Of a stretch of 64,000 bases of DNA, positions 53,115-61,718 are shown in pieces (the first letter of the stretch is position 1; each line of letters begins with the position of its first letter). Under the pieces are notes generated by a model. It searched no databases. It was not told the DNA's origin and saw only the letters and a list, made by a program, of their open reading frames with translations. Source of the DNA: Myxococcales bacterium (GTDB lineage: Bacteria; Myxococcota; Myxococcia; Myxococcales; Myxococcaceae); assembly GCA_016191815.1 (NCBI GenBank), contig JACPVI010000015.1:62001-126000 (forward strand), written 5' to 3'. The translations under genes were made by a program, and so were the position numbers.

Positions 53115-54599
53115 TCACAACCCGTACTCCGCCCGCTTCTGCTCCGCGCGCCAGGGGCAGGGCTGGTCGTTGGCCGGGAAGTACTCGTGCACGTGCTCCA
53201 AGGTGGCCCGCGCCGCTTCGAACTGCTTCTGGTTGTAGCCGCCCTCGGCCTCGAGCATCAGCTGGGCGCACTTGCGGTCCAGCTCCTGCTGCGCCTCCTT
53301 CACCTTGTCCCGCGCCAGGATGTACAGCTCCGGCTTGGGCTCCGGGTAGGCCTCCAGCATCAGCCAGGTGGTGCGGAAGTCCTTCCACGCTTCGTAGCGG
53401 TTGCCCGCGCCCACGTCCCGCCGCTCGAAGGTGACCACCGCCCGCTCGAAGGTCATCTGCGCGTTGCGCAACAGCTCGTCCAGGGGCAGCTCCGGCAAGA
53501 GGTTGATCTCCACCCAGACGTTCCAGATCCGCCAGGGCTCCGAATGGGGCGGGTTCTTGGTGTTGTCGAAAATCACCTTGTTCCGCTCGCCCTTCTTGAG
53601 GTTGGCGGGGGGGATGATGATCTCGTTCGAGCGCTCGTTGACCGCCAAGGTATCCGGCGGCAGGGCGCCCACGTCGGCGCCGTTGACCGAGACCATCACC
53701 TCGCCCTGGGCGATCTCCTTGGACTGGAAGTGGAGGATGACCACCGCCTTCACCGGTGCGTTGTACTCGAACTCGAGAATCTTCATGTCCGGCCGGTGGT
53801 AGACGACGCCGTCCCCCAGGCCGAAGGACTCCTCGATCGGCTTGCGGGTGAGGATTTGCGGCTCCGGCGGAGGCGCGGGGCGGTCGTCAGACGGCGCCGC
53901 CACCAGGTAGTAGAGGAAGGCCAAGAGGCCGAGCCCCAAAGCGCCCAAGGCGCCCAGCACCAGCTTGCGGGTGAGCTGGCTGGCCTCCGCCCAGAAGATT
54001 CGGAGCGAAGCCATCAGCGCGCCGGACTCGCGCTTGATGCGGGCGCGGTCCGCGGCGGTGAGCTGGACCTTGGGGGCAGCTGCCGCGGCGGGGGCGGGCC
54101 GGGCCACCGCGTTGGTCGGCCCGCTCCGGGGGCGGGAGACCGCCTGCATGGTGCGGGTGCTGCGGCGAGCCAGCTCGCTGAGCTGCGAGGCCTCGACCCC
54201 CTCCGGCGCCAGGGCCACTGGCTTGTTCTTCGGCCGCTTCACGTCCGAGGCGGCCACGATGCGGGTGTCCTGGTTGGCGACCGGGTTGCTGCCGGTGGGC
54301 TCCTCCACCTCCAGGGCGGAGAAGTTGAACACCACCGGGCCCAGCGCGACCGCGTCTCCGTCGGACAGCTCCTTCTTCTTGACGATGCTCCCGTTGACCT
54401 TGGTCCCGTTGGAGCTGCCCATGTCCTCCACGAAGTAGCGCTCGCCCTCGGAGAAGATGCGGGCGTGCTTCCGGGACACTCCGGGGTCGTACAGCACCAC
54501 GTCGCACTCGGAGGTGCGGCCGATCACCACCGAGGACTGGTCGAAGACGAACTCCTTGCCGGCCTCTTTGCCCTCCGCGATGACCAGCTGGAAGCCCAT
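53115..54599 (-). CDS. FHA-domain membrane protein
   Basis: 494 residues. FHA domain (about 20-100): VVIGRTSECDVVLYDPG, SRKHARI, MGSSNGTKVNG. A linker rich in Ala/Pro/Arg leads to a single membrane helix at about 215-235 (LVLGALGALGLGLLAFLYYL). The exported part has a strand domain (about 270-370) and a TPR-like helical end (EAWKDFRTTWLMLEAYPE, NQKQFEAARATLEHVHEYF). A kinase-read signal inside could be linked to envelope functions. It begins 8 bases after the WYL gene on the same strand. Confidence 0.87.
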   Translation of the reverse strand: MGFQLVIAEGKEAGKEFVFDQSSVVIGRTSECDVVLYDPGVSRKHARIFSEGERYFVEDMGSSNGTKVNGSIVKKKELSDGDAVALGPVVFNFSALEVEEPTGSNPVANQDTRIVAASDVKRPKNKPVALAPEGVEASQLSELARRSTRTMQAVSRPRSGPTNAVARPAPAAAAAPKVQLTAADRARIKRESGALMASLRIFWAEASQLTRKLVLGALGALGLGLLAFLYYLVAAPSDDRPAPPPEPQILTRKPIEESFGLGDGVVYHRPDMKILEFEYNAPVKAVVILHFQSKEIAQGEVMVSVNGADVGALPPDTLAVNERSNEIIIPPANLKKGERNKVIFDNTKNPPHSEPWRIWNVWVEINLLPELPLDELLRNAQMTFERAVVTFERRDVGAGNRYEAWKDFRTTWLMLEAYPEPKPELYILARDKVKEAQQELDRKCAQLMLEAEGGYNQKQFEAARATLEHVHEYFPANDQPCPWRAEQKRAEYGL

Positions 54600-54606
54600 G
54601 GGGGAG

Positions 54607-55566
54607 CTAGGACTCTAACGAGGCGCGAGCAAAAGCGGCAACGGCTCGCCGCGCCCACATCGGCTCGACCACCTCCGCGTCCCCCCCGAACGACATCACC
54701 CACTGTACGAGCCACCGCTCCGAGTCGCCTGCCACCTTCACCTCCACTCCGCCATCGGGCAGCAGGCGAGCCTCCTCACCGAAGCGTTCCTTCACGTAGC
54801 GGGCGGCGAGAGGGGAAAAGCGTACCCGGACCTCCCCCTTCCCTCCGACGGGGCTGGGGATGGAGGACGGCTTCCGCGGCGAAGCCTCGAAGCGGCGCTC
54901 GGTGAGGGCGAGCTCGCGGATGCGGTCCAGCCGGAAGAGCCGATCGTCGCCGCGCGAGAGGCAGTGCGCGTACAGGTACCACTGCCCGCGGTGGCTGAAC
55001 AGCTCCAGAGGGCGCACCGTCCTCTCCTCGGCGCGCTGGCCGCCGGCCGGGAGGTAGTCCAGCTCGACCTCCCGGCGCTCCACGATTGCGCGTGAGAGCG
55101 GGCCAAGCTCGCTTGGGGCCTCGAGCGAGAGGTCCAGCTTCTGGCCCATCTCCCGCCACCTCCCCACCGCGCCGGGAGGCACCACTTTCTCCAGCTTGGC
55201 GAGCGCGCTCTGCAGGGCCTGGCTGGCAACCCCGCGCATCAGCTCGGCGGCCGAGGTGAGGGCGGCGGCCTCGGAGGCGGTGAGCCTGGGAGGCGCGTGG
55301 AAGCGCTGGTCCAGGTCGACGTGGACCCGGCCGTTCTCCACGTAGATGTCGATGTAGTCGTCCGGCTGGAAGGGCGGCCGCCCCACCATCGCGAGCAGGT
55401 CCAAGTCCTCCAGAAGCTCATCGGTGGAGAGCCCCTGGGCCCGGGCCAACTCCTCCACGGCGATGCCGGGGTGCTTGGCGACGAAGGGGACGAGGAAGAG
55501 CAGGCGACGAAGCCGCTCGTGCACCGCCGACCTTCCCGCCTCCATTCGCCTGCCGTGCCCGGCCAT
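54607..55566 (-). CDS. WYL-domain transcriptional regulator (PafC-like)
   Basis: 319 residues. An N-terminal helix-turn-helix (LRRLLFLVPFVAKHPGIAVEELARAQGLS) and a WYL domain (about 175-230, REVELDYLPAGG, HRGQWYLYAHCLSR, RLFRLDRIREL). The ATG starts immediately after the stop of the other WYL gene. Tandem PafB/PafC pairs act together in DNA-damage control in actinobacteria; myxobacterial pairs are likely similar, with ligand or ssDNA sensing by WYL. Confidence 0.87.
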   Translation of the reverse strand: MAGHGRRMEAGRSAVHERLRRLLFLVPFVAKHPGIAVEELARAQGLSTDELLEDLDLLAMVGRPPFQPDDYIDIYVENGRVHVDLDQRFHAPPRLTASEAAALTSAAELMRGVASQALQSALAKLEKVVPPGAVGRWREMGQKLDLSLEAPSELGPLSRAIVERREVELDYLPAGGQRAEERTVRPLELFSHRGQWYLYAHCLSRGDDRLFRLDRIRELALTERRFEASPRKPSSIPSPVGGKGEVRVRFSPLAARYVKERFGEEARLLPDGGVEVKVAGDSERWLVQWVMSFGGDAEVVEPMWARRAVAAFARASLES

Positions 55567-56586
55567 CTAGCCGCCTCCCGCCGCAGCCGCCGGCGCCGGC
55601 TGGTGCGCGTCCAGGATGCGCTTGGCCATCTCCCGGTGGCGGAGCACCGCCTGCTCCGGCGAGAGGACTCGGCATTTCGCACCGAGCGAGAGGGCGTACT
55701 TGAGCAGCCCCTCGAGGTCGGTGGCCCGGACGGTGACGGTGGCCGAGCGCAGCCGCCGCGCTACCTCGGCGGTGGGGAAGAGCCGCTCCGCCATCGCCAC
55801 CAGCTCCCCCTCCAGGCCGAGGCGCACCTCCAGGGGCTCGTGGAAGGAGTGCTGCCAGGGGTAGCGGGCCACGTGGTCCTCGAGCCGGAAGTCCTTGGGG
55901 ACTTCGAAATCGGAGCTGCGCGGCCGGGCGGCGTTCACCTCCAGCTCGCGGATGCGGTGGACGTGAAAGGTGCGGACGCCCCCGCGCAGGTGGCAGCGGC
56001 TCACCAAGGACCACAGGCCCCGCCGGAGCGCGAGGCCGTAGGGGTCCACCCGCCTCCGGGTCAGCTCGCCGCTCCTTGGAGAGTAATAGGTGATGTCCAC
56101 CGACTTGCGTGAGGAGGCGGCCGCCCAGAGCAGCTCGAGGCGGGCGGCCAGCTCCGGGGCGTCGTGGCCGGCGCCCAGCTCCATCCGCACCTTGGGGATG
56201 GGCAGCTCGGAACCCGCGAAGAAGCCGATCTTCCTGAGCGCGTGCGCGAGGTCCAGCCGGGCGGGGAAGGCGCCGCTGGCGAGGGCCGCGGAGCCCGCCG
56301 CGTAGAGCACGGCCAGCTCCTCCGGGGTGAGGCCAACCTCGGGCAGGTAGTAGGCCTCGCGGTCCAGCACGTAGCCGTCTTTCCGGTCGTCGTCGCACTG
56401 CACGTAGGTGATGGGAATGCCGAGCTCCAGAAGCTCGGCCTTGTCACGCTCGAACTTCCGCTCGGCGGCGTCCTGCGAGCCGCCGTAGTCTTCGCCGAAC
56501 GCTTCCCGAAGCTCCGCCCAGGAGACGGGCTCCCGCGCGTCCAGCAGCAGCGCCACCAGGTCGAGCAATCGTTCGGTGCGTTCCAT
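55567..56586 (-). CDS. WYL-domain transcriptional regulator (PafB-like)
   Basis: 339 residues. The N-terminal part (ERLLDLVALLLDAREPVSWAE) is a helix-turn-helix, and a WYL core lies in the middle (KSVDITYYSPRSGELTRRR, LRRGLWSLVSRCH, RTFHVHRIREL). A Pro/Ala-rich end follows. The stop touches the start of the downstream WYL gene (TAGATG), so the two should be made in equal amounts. Confidence 0.87.
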   Translation of the reverse strand: MERTERLLDLVALLLDAREPVSWAELREAFGEDYGGSQDAAERKFERDKAELLELGIPITYVQCDDDRKDGYVLDREAYYLPEVGLTPEELAVLYAAGSAALASGAFPARLDLAHALRKIGFFAGSELPIPKVRMELGAGHDAPELAARLELLWAAASSRKSVDITYYSPRSGELTRRRVDPYGLALRRGLWSLVSRCHLRGGVRTFHVHRIRELEVNAARPRSSDFEVPKDFRLEDHVARYPWQHSFHEPLEVRLGLEGELVAMAERLFPTAEVARRLRSATVTVRATDLEGLLKYALSLGAKCRVLSPEQAVLRHREMAKRILDAHQPAPAAAAGGG

Positions 56587-57075
56587 CAGAAAAGACGGAG
56601 TCGGGCCGGTGCAACCGGCGATCCGCGTCCAAGCCCCCGTCGGATCAGCGAGAATGGAGAAGCGGGGCGTCCGGCGTCAAGGACGGCGTCCGCCGTCGCA
56701 GACCGAGGGAGGTGGGAGGCGACCCCACCGGCACCGCCATCACGGGGCGCCTGAGAGGGAATGAGCGGACCCCGGGCGGGGACCAAGATGTCAAAGCGCG
56801 AGTACGCTTCGCCGGCTAAATCACCGGTGAGCCGGTGGCGCACCACCCTCAGGACGAGGCCGGGGAAAGACGCCAGATGGAGCAGGAAACCCCTCATCCG
56901 ACAGGTGCCCGAGCCGCCCGCGCAGCGGTGAGCCTTGCCACAATGTCCCAGCAGCCGGGCGAGCATGCCCTCGGTGTCTTCCTGCGCCGGACGGAACCTC
57001 TGCTAAGCTCACGCGACTCAAGACACGAGGAGGCTGGCCTGGCAGTTGCTTCTTGAGCTGAACGTTCGTGGGCCC
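56587..57075. other. Intergenic region between the WYL operon and a lipoprotein gene
   Basis: 489 bases, divergent promoters for both sides. I see no protein gene with normal features. A GAGGAGG at 57027-57033 and a TAAGCT at about 57003 near the 3' end may belong to the lipoprotein promoter and ribosome site. No strong hairpins noted. Confidence 0.4.
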
Positions 57076-57522
57076 ATGTCCATGTACCGGCTACTTGCCC
57101 TGCTCTCGGTGCTGCTGCTTGGGGCGTGCGCCGCGCCGCAGCGCCCCAGCCCGTCAGAGAAGCTCTACCTGGCGCTGGAGGTCCGCCACGAAGGAAAGCT
57201 GGTGGGCAAGCCGAAACTACTGGGCGAGAGCGGCAAGGTGGTGCGGGTGGAGCGGCGCCAGCCTGGCGCACCCCAGGCCGACTACCGGCTGGTGATCGCC
57301 CCCGCCGTGCAGGGCGAGGCGTTCAAGATCAAGCTCGAGGTGGAAGTCCCCAAGGCGAGCGGACACGGGAACCTCGCCTTGCTCCACGGCGAGGAGCGAA
57401 AGCTGGTGCTGGATGGAGACCTCGAGGTGAAGCTTCTCCTCATGAAGGTCGACTCGCCCGAATTCCGCGCGCTGATGGAGCTGTCCGACCTCACCGTGGC
57501 CAGTGGCCCCACGTCGATCTAG
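57076..57522 (+). CDS. Small lipoprotein, unknown function
   Basis: About 148 residues from the ATG at 57076; a TTG at 57046 would add ten residues. The signal LLALLSVLLLGACAAPQRP gives the lipidation Cys near residue 18. The mature part is strand-rich (LYLALEVRHEGKLVGKPKLL, VEVPKASGHGNLALLHGEE, LVLDGDLEVKLLLMKVDS) and looks like one Ig-like or beta-sandwich domain. It may belong with the following FecR and Ig/barrel genes (36-base gap). Confidence 0.75.
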   Translation: MSMYRLLALLSVLLLGACAAPQRPSPSEKLYLALEVRHEGKLVGKPKLLGESGKVVRVERRQPGAPQADYRLVIAPAVQGEAFKIKLEVEVPKASGHGNLALLHGEERKLVLDGDLEVKLLLMKVDSPEFRALMELSDLTVASGPTSI

Positions 57523-57558
57523 CGGGCGGAGGGCGCCGGCCGGGGCATAATCGAATCC

Positions 57559-58476
57559 GTGCCCAACACGCGCCGCGGCAACCGGACGATCGCCCTCGCG
57601 CTCCTCTCTTGCCTCGGCCCCTCGGCGTTCGCCTGCGATGAGCCGGAGCCGCCTGCTCCTCCGCCGCCAAGGGTAGAGCCCCCGCCCGCACCTCCCCCGG
57701 AGCCGGCCACCTCCTCGGCCACGGTGGTGGTGCGAATCGGCAAGGTGGAGATCCGCCGAAAGCAGCGCGAGAAGTGGGATCCGCTGGAGGTGGGCGACAA
57801 GGTGGCCGAGGAAGACGCGGTGCGCACCTCGGACGACGGCTCGATGGAGCTGTCGGTGGACGAGGTGCGGGTGCGGATCCGCGAGAGGTCCGAGGTCCGG
57901 GTGAAGAAGATTTCCAGAAATCGCCTGCGGGCCCAGGCGCGGGGCCACCTCGAGTCGAGCTTCGAGGTGGGCAAGGGAGAGGTGGAGATCGAAGCCGACG
58001 GCAGCGACGCGGTGGTGCGAAGCCAGGGCGGCCACTTCTCGATGACCGCCGACGGGCACGGAGTGGTGGCGGTGGCGACGGTGAGCGGGGTGGTGAACCT
58101 CTCGGCGGCCGGCCAGGACGTCTCCGTCTCTCAGGGCCAGGTGAGCTACGTGAAGCCCGGGCGCAAGCCGGAGCGTCCCAGGCAGTCGCTCAGGGCGGTG
58201 CTGCTGAACGTGAAGTGGCCGGACCGGCGCGAGACGAACCAGAGGGCGGTGCCCATCGCCGGAAAGGTGGAGGTGGGGAGCCGGGTGGTGGTGCAGGGGC
58301 GGCCGGTGGATCCGGACGCGAACGGCAACTTCAAGCTGCGGGTGCCGCTCAGGCAGGGCAAGCAGCGCCTGGCGGTCACGGTCACCGATCCGCTCGGGCG
58401 CGACGCCAAGGACGGCATCGACATCCTGATGGACGACAAGATCGACTTCCGCAAGGAGAACCGGCTGTGGCAATAG
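57559..58476 (+). CDS. FecR-domain exported protein
   Basis: 305 residues from a GTG. Signal (IALALLSCLGPSAFAC) with a possible lipidation Cys, then a Pro-rich linker (about 30-50). FecR domain at about 55-200: VVRIGKVEIRRKQREKWDPL, EEDAVRTSDDGSMELSVDEV, GKGEVEIEADG, VSQGQVSYVKPG. The last 90 residues form another strand domain (VVVQGRPVDPDANGNFKLRV). In myxobacteria stand-alone FecR proteins often occur in envelope or surface clusters and not as sigma regulators. CATAAT at 57546 sits 7 bases before the start, suggesting a leaderless message. Overlaps the next gene by 10 bases. Confidence 0.88.
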   Translation: MPNTRRGNRTIALALLSCLGPSAFACDEPEPPAPPPPRVEPPPAPPPEPATSSATVVVRIGKVEIRRKQREKWDPLEVGDKVAEEDAVRTSDDGSMELSVDEVRVRIRERSEVRVKKISRNRLRAQARGHLESSFEVGKGEVEIEADGSDAVVRSQGGHFSMTADGHGVVAVATVSGVVNLSAAGQDVSVSQGQVSYVKPGRKPERPRQSLRAVLLNVKWPDRRETNQRAVPIAGKVEVGSRVVVQGRPVDPDANGNFKLRVPLRQGKQRLAVTVTDPLGRDAKDGIDILMDDKIDFRKENRLWQ

Positions 58477-60401
58477 CGCTCGCGCTCTTTGCGCTCGCCG
58501 TGGGGGCGGTGGGCGTGAGCGTGCAGCCGCAGTTCGTAGTCCACGGAGGCTCGGCCCAGCTCGAGGTCCAGGTGTCGGGCGATGACGGCTCGCCCTTGCC
58601 GAATCCGAAGGTCGAGCTGACCACCACCGCGGGGAGCCTGGGGCCACCGGAGCCCACGGGGCCGGGGCGCTTCGTGGCCGCGTTCCATTCGCCCAAGGAG
58701 CGCTACCCCCAGGTGGCGCTGGTCTGCGCGAAGGTGACCGCCGAGGGGAAGACCCAGCTCGCCTGGCTCGCGCTCCCGGTGCACGGGCGCGACGTGCTCA
58801 AGCTCTCCACCAAGGCTGGCGCGACCGCGGTGGTGAGCATCCCCGGAAAGCCGCTCTCCGAGCCGAGGGTGGCCGACGCCAAGGGAAAGGTAGAGATGCC
58901 GGTGGAGGTCCCGCCCGGCCTGAGCTACGGGCGGGTCATCACCACCGACAAGCTGGGAAACCGGAAGGAGAAGCCGGTGGACCTCGAGCCGCCGCCGTTC
59001 CAGCGAGTCGCCGCCGCCTCGCCGGCGGCTTTCGCGAGCTGGGCGGATCCGAGCCCGCTTCCTCTGGAGGTGTACGCCGTGCTCCCTTCCGGCGCTCCGT
59101 TGGGTGGGCCGGCCGCGGCGCTCTCGCTCTCCGCCGACGTGGGCGCGGTAGGCCCGCTGGTGCCTGGGAAGGAGAAGGGCGTCTTTCGCACCACCTACCG
59201 GGCGCCCGAGAAAGTGGGCAGCGGACAGGCGACGCTGAGAGCCGCGCTGCGCGGAGAGCCGCGCGCCGCGGAGCTCAGGCTGTCGCTCTTGCCCGGCCCG
59301 GCCGGGCGAATCGAAATCGTCCCCGATGCTCCGGCCTACGTCGCTGGCCAGCCCGCCCCGATGCGCCTCGAGGTGCGGGCCTTCGACGAGAAGGGAAACG
59401 GCGTCGCCGCGGTGGAGGCGCGAGCCGAGGTGGGCCGGCTCACCGAGCTGGGCGGCGGGGCGCACGGCCTCAACCTCCCCGAGGCCTTCGGAGGGAAGAC
59501 CGCGGTGAAGGTCTTCGCGAGCAGCGGCGGGGCGAAGGCGGAGCTGGAGATTCCGCTCCGGCCTGGGCCTCCGGCATCGGGCAGCCTGGCCATCGAGCCC
59601 GCGCTGGTGCGCGCGGGAGACGAGCCGGCCACGGCTCGGGTCGAGCTCTTGGACCGCTTCGGAAACCCGGTGAGTGAGGCGAGGCTGGTCGTCACCGCCA
59701 CCTCGGGCCGGCCGGGAGAAGTGCGAAGCTTGGGAGGGGGCAAGTACGAGCTTTCCTTTTCCGCGGAAGCGGAGGCGAGCCCCGGCGCCCATCGACTGGA
59801 GGTCCGAAGCAGCGAGGGGCCGGTGGAGCTGTCAGTCCCGGTGGGGGTGCTCCACCATTTGAGGAGCTGGAGCCTCTCGGCCGGAGGGATGGCTGGCGCA
59901 CTGGGAAACTTCAAGGACGTCTGGGGAGCGGGGCCGGCCGCGCAGGTTTCGCTTCGTGCGGCGAAGTCTCAATTCGAGCTTTTCGCGGAGGCCGGAGGGA
60001 CGTTCTATTCGCCCGCCCTCGCTTCGCCGGACCATCCGGATCTCCGCTCCTCGGGGACGCAGCTTACGGTCCGCTACTCGGGCGCCTCCGCCTCGCTGGG
60101 GTTCCGCTACTTCCGGCCACTCAGTGCGCTGGGCGAGCTTCACGGCTCGGCGTCCGCGGGCTGGCAGTGGGTGTTCCCCGCGCTGTCCTTGGAGGAGGCG
60201 GCCGCGGTGACCAATGCGACCAGCTCCGGCCCCACGGCGCGGCTCGCCACCGGATACGCGCTGCGAGTCGGCCCGGGGCGGCTGCTCGCGGAGCTGAGGC
60301 TTTTGTCGGCGTGGGTCCGGGCGGATCCGCGCCGGGGTGGCCTCAACGGCAACCTGGGCGGAGTGGGGTTCGCCGCGGGCTACCTGCTCGAGCTCCGGTA
60401 G
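58467..60401 (+). CDS. Surface protein with invasin-like Ig repeats and C-terminal beta-barrel
   Basis: About 644 residues from the GTG at 58467. After a signal peptide (LALFALAVGAVGVSVQ), several Ig-like repeats of the Big_1/invasin kind are visible (GSAQLEVQVSGDDGSPLPNP, APMRLEVRAFDEKGNGVAAV, ATARVELLDRFGNPVSEARL). The last about 175 residues (from SWSLSAGGMAGALGNF) alternate hydrophobic/polar strands (GPAAQVSLRAAKSQFELFAE, SASLGFRYFRPLSALGEL), as in outer-membrane barrels, ending GYLLELR. Probably a porin-like anchor carrying Ig domains. Translation is coupled to the FecR gene. Confidence 0.8.
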   Translation: MAIALALFALAVGAVGVSVQPQFVVHGGSAQLEVQVSGDDGSPLPNPKVELTTTAGSLGPPEPTGPGRFVAAFHSPKERYPQVALVCAKVTAEGKTQLAWLALPVHGRDVLKLSTKAGATAVVSIPGKPLSEPRVADAKGKVEMPVEVPPGLSYGRVITTDKLGNRKEKPVDLEPPPFQRVAAASPAAFASWADPSPLPLEVYAVLPSGAPLGGPAAALSLSADVGAVGPLVPGKEKGVFRTTYRAPEKVGSGQATLRAALRGEPRAAELRLSLLPGPAGRIEIVPDAPAYVAGQPAPMRLEVRAFDEKGNGVAAVEARAEVGRLTELGGGAHGLNLPEAFGGKTAVKVFASSGGAKAELEIPLRPGPPASGSLAIEPALVRAGDEPATARVELLDRFGNPVSEARLVVTATSGRPGEVRSLGGGKYELSFSAEAEASPGAHRLEVRSSEGPVELSVPVGVLHHLRSWSLSAGGMAGALGNFKDVWGAGPAAQVSLRAAKSQFELFAEAGGTFYSPALASPDHPDLRSSGTQLTVRYSGASASLGFRYFRPLSALGELHGSASAGWQWVFPALSLEEAAAVTNATSSGPTARLATGYALRVGPGRLLAELRLLSAWVRADPRRGGLNGNLGGVGFAAGYLLELR

Positions 60402-60511
60402 GGCCTCCGCTGACAGGGCAGGCCAGAATACGTCGAGGCCTCCGACAAGCGCAGGCGACCGGGACCTTCGCTTCGCGGCGAGCCTGTCGAAGCGCGCCCT
60501 GAGCAACGCCG

Positions 60512-61651
60512 TCAGGGCGGGCGCACCACCAGCGCCAAGTCATCCCGGTGCACCGCCTCGTCCAGATAGCGGTAGCCCAGCACCTGCTCGATTTCCGAGC
60601 TGCGCCTCCCGGCGATCCTTCGCAGCTCGTCGGCCGCATAGGCGGCGAGCCCGCGGGCGAAAACCTGGCCGGAGAGGTCCACCAGGTCCACGGGATCTCC
60701 CTCGGCGAAGCGGCCCTCCACCTGCCGGATGCCTGAAGGCAACAGGCTCTTCTTCGCCTCCACCACCGCGCGCTTCGCCCCATCGTCCACCAAAAGCCGA
60801 CCCTTGGGCCTGAGCGCGTGGACGATCCACGCGGAGCGCGCCTGCCGCCTGGTGCCGGACGGCTCGAAGAGGGTGCCCACCGGCTTGCCCTCCAGCACCT
60901 CGCGCAGGCGCCCCGGCGCCTTCCCGGAGGCGATCACGCAGCGAATCCCCACCTCCGTCGCTCGAGCCGCGGCCCGAACCTTGGTGGCCATCCCGCCCAC
61001 GCCGATGCCGCTCGCGCTGCCTCCGGCCAGCCCCAAGAGCTCCGGGGAGATCATTGCCACCTCGGTGAGAAGCTTCGCCCCCGGGCTCCTCCGAGGGTCC
61101 GAGTCGTACAGGCCCTCCACGTCGGAGAGGAGCACCAAGGCGTCGGCCTCGACCAGCACCGACACCAGCCCCGCCAGGGTGTCGTTGTCGCCGAACTTGA
61201 TCTCGTCCACCGACACCGTGTCGTTCTCGTTGATCACCGGCACCACCCCGGCCTCGAGCAGCCGCTCCAGCGCCCGCCGGGCGTTGAGGTAGCGCCTCCG
61301 CTCCTGCACGTCCCCGTGGGTGAGCAGCACCTGGGCGACCAGCCGGCCGCCCTCGGCGAACGCCTCCTCGTAGGCCTGGACCAGGCGGCTCTGGCCGACC
61401 GCCGCGCAGGCTTGCTTGCCGGCGATGTCCCTGGGGCGCGAGGAGAGCCCGAGCCGCTCCACGCCAAGGGCGATCGCTCCGGAGGACACCACCAAGAGCT
61501 CCCGCCCCCTCGCCGCCCAGAGGAGATCCTGTGCCAGCTCCGCGAAGTGCTTCCGGTCGAAGCGGCCTCGGGCGGCGGTGAGCGCGCCGGTTCCAATCTT
61601 CACCACCAGCCGCTTGGCGGACTCGAGCGCTTGCCTTCCTTTCGAGGTCAT
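60512..61651 (-). CDS. proB: Glutamate 5-kinase
   Basis: 379 residues. First enzyme of proline synthesis, phosphorylating glutamate. The amino-acid-kinase domain is clear: LVVKIGTGALTA, VVSSGAIALGVERLGL, PVINENDTVSVDEIKFGDND, LVLLSDVEGLYDSDP and GVGGMATKVRAAARA. The C-terminal PUA domain is at about 290-370 (GRLLVDDGAKRAVVEAKKSL). proA is not next to it. Divergent from hflX across 67 bases. Confidence 0.97.
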   Translation of the reverse strand: MTSKGRQALESAKRLVVKIGTGALTAARGRFDRKHFAELAQDLLWAARGRELLVVSSGAIALGVERLGLSSRPRDIAGKQACAAVGQSRLVQAYEEAFAEGGRLVAQVLLTHGDVQERRRYLNARRALERLLEAGVVPVINENDTVSVDEIKFGDNDTLAGLVSVLVEADALVLLSDVEGLYDSDPRRSPGAKLLTEVAMISPELLGLAGGSASGIGVGGMATKVRAAARATEVGIRCVIASGKAPGRLREVLEGKPVGTLFEPSGTRRQARSAWIVHALRPKGRLLVDDGAKRAVVEAKKSLLPSGIRQVEGRFAEGDPVDLVDLSGQVFARGLAAYAADELRRIAGRRSSEIEQVLGYRYLDEAVHRDDLALVVRPP

Positions 61652-61718
61652 GCGAGTGCTCGGGGGTGCGCGCCTCCCGCCCGGTTATAGGGGAGGTGGC
61701 TTCGAGTCGAAAGGACGC

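Noticed and set aside
56586-56966. 126-residue minus-strand frame upstream of the WYL genes
   Set aside because: No ribosome site, atypical composition, no recognisable domain.
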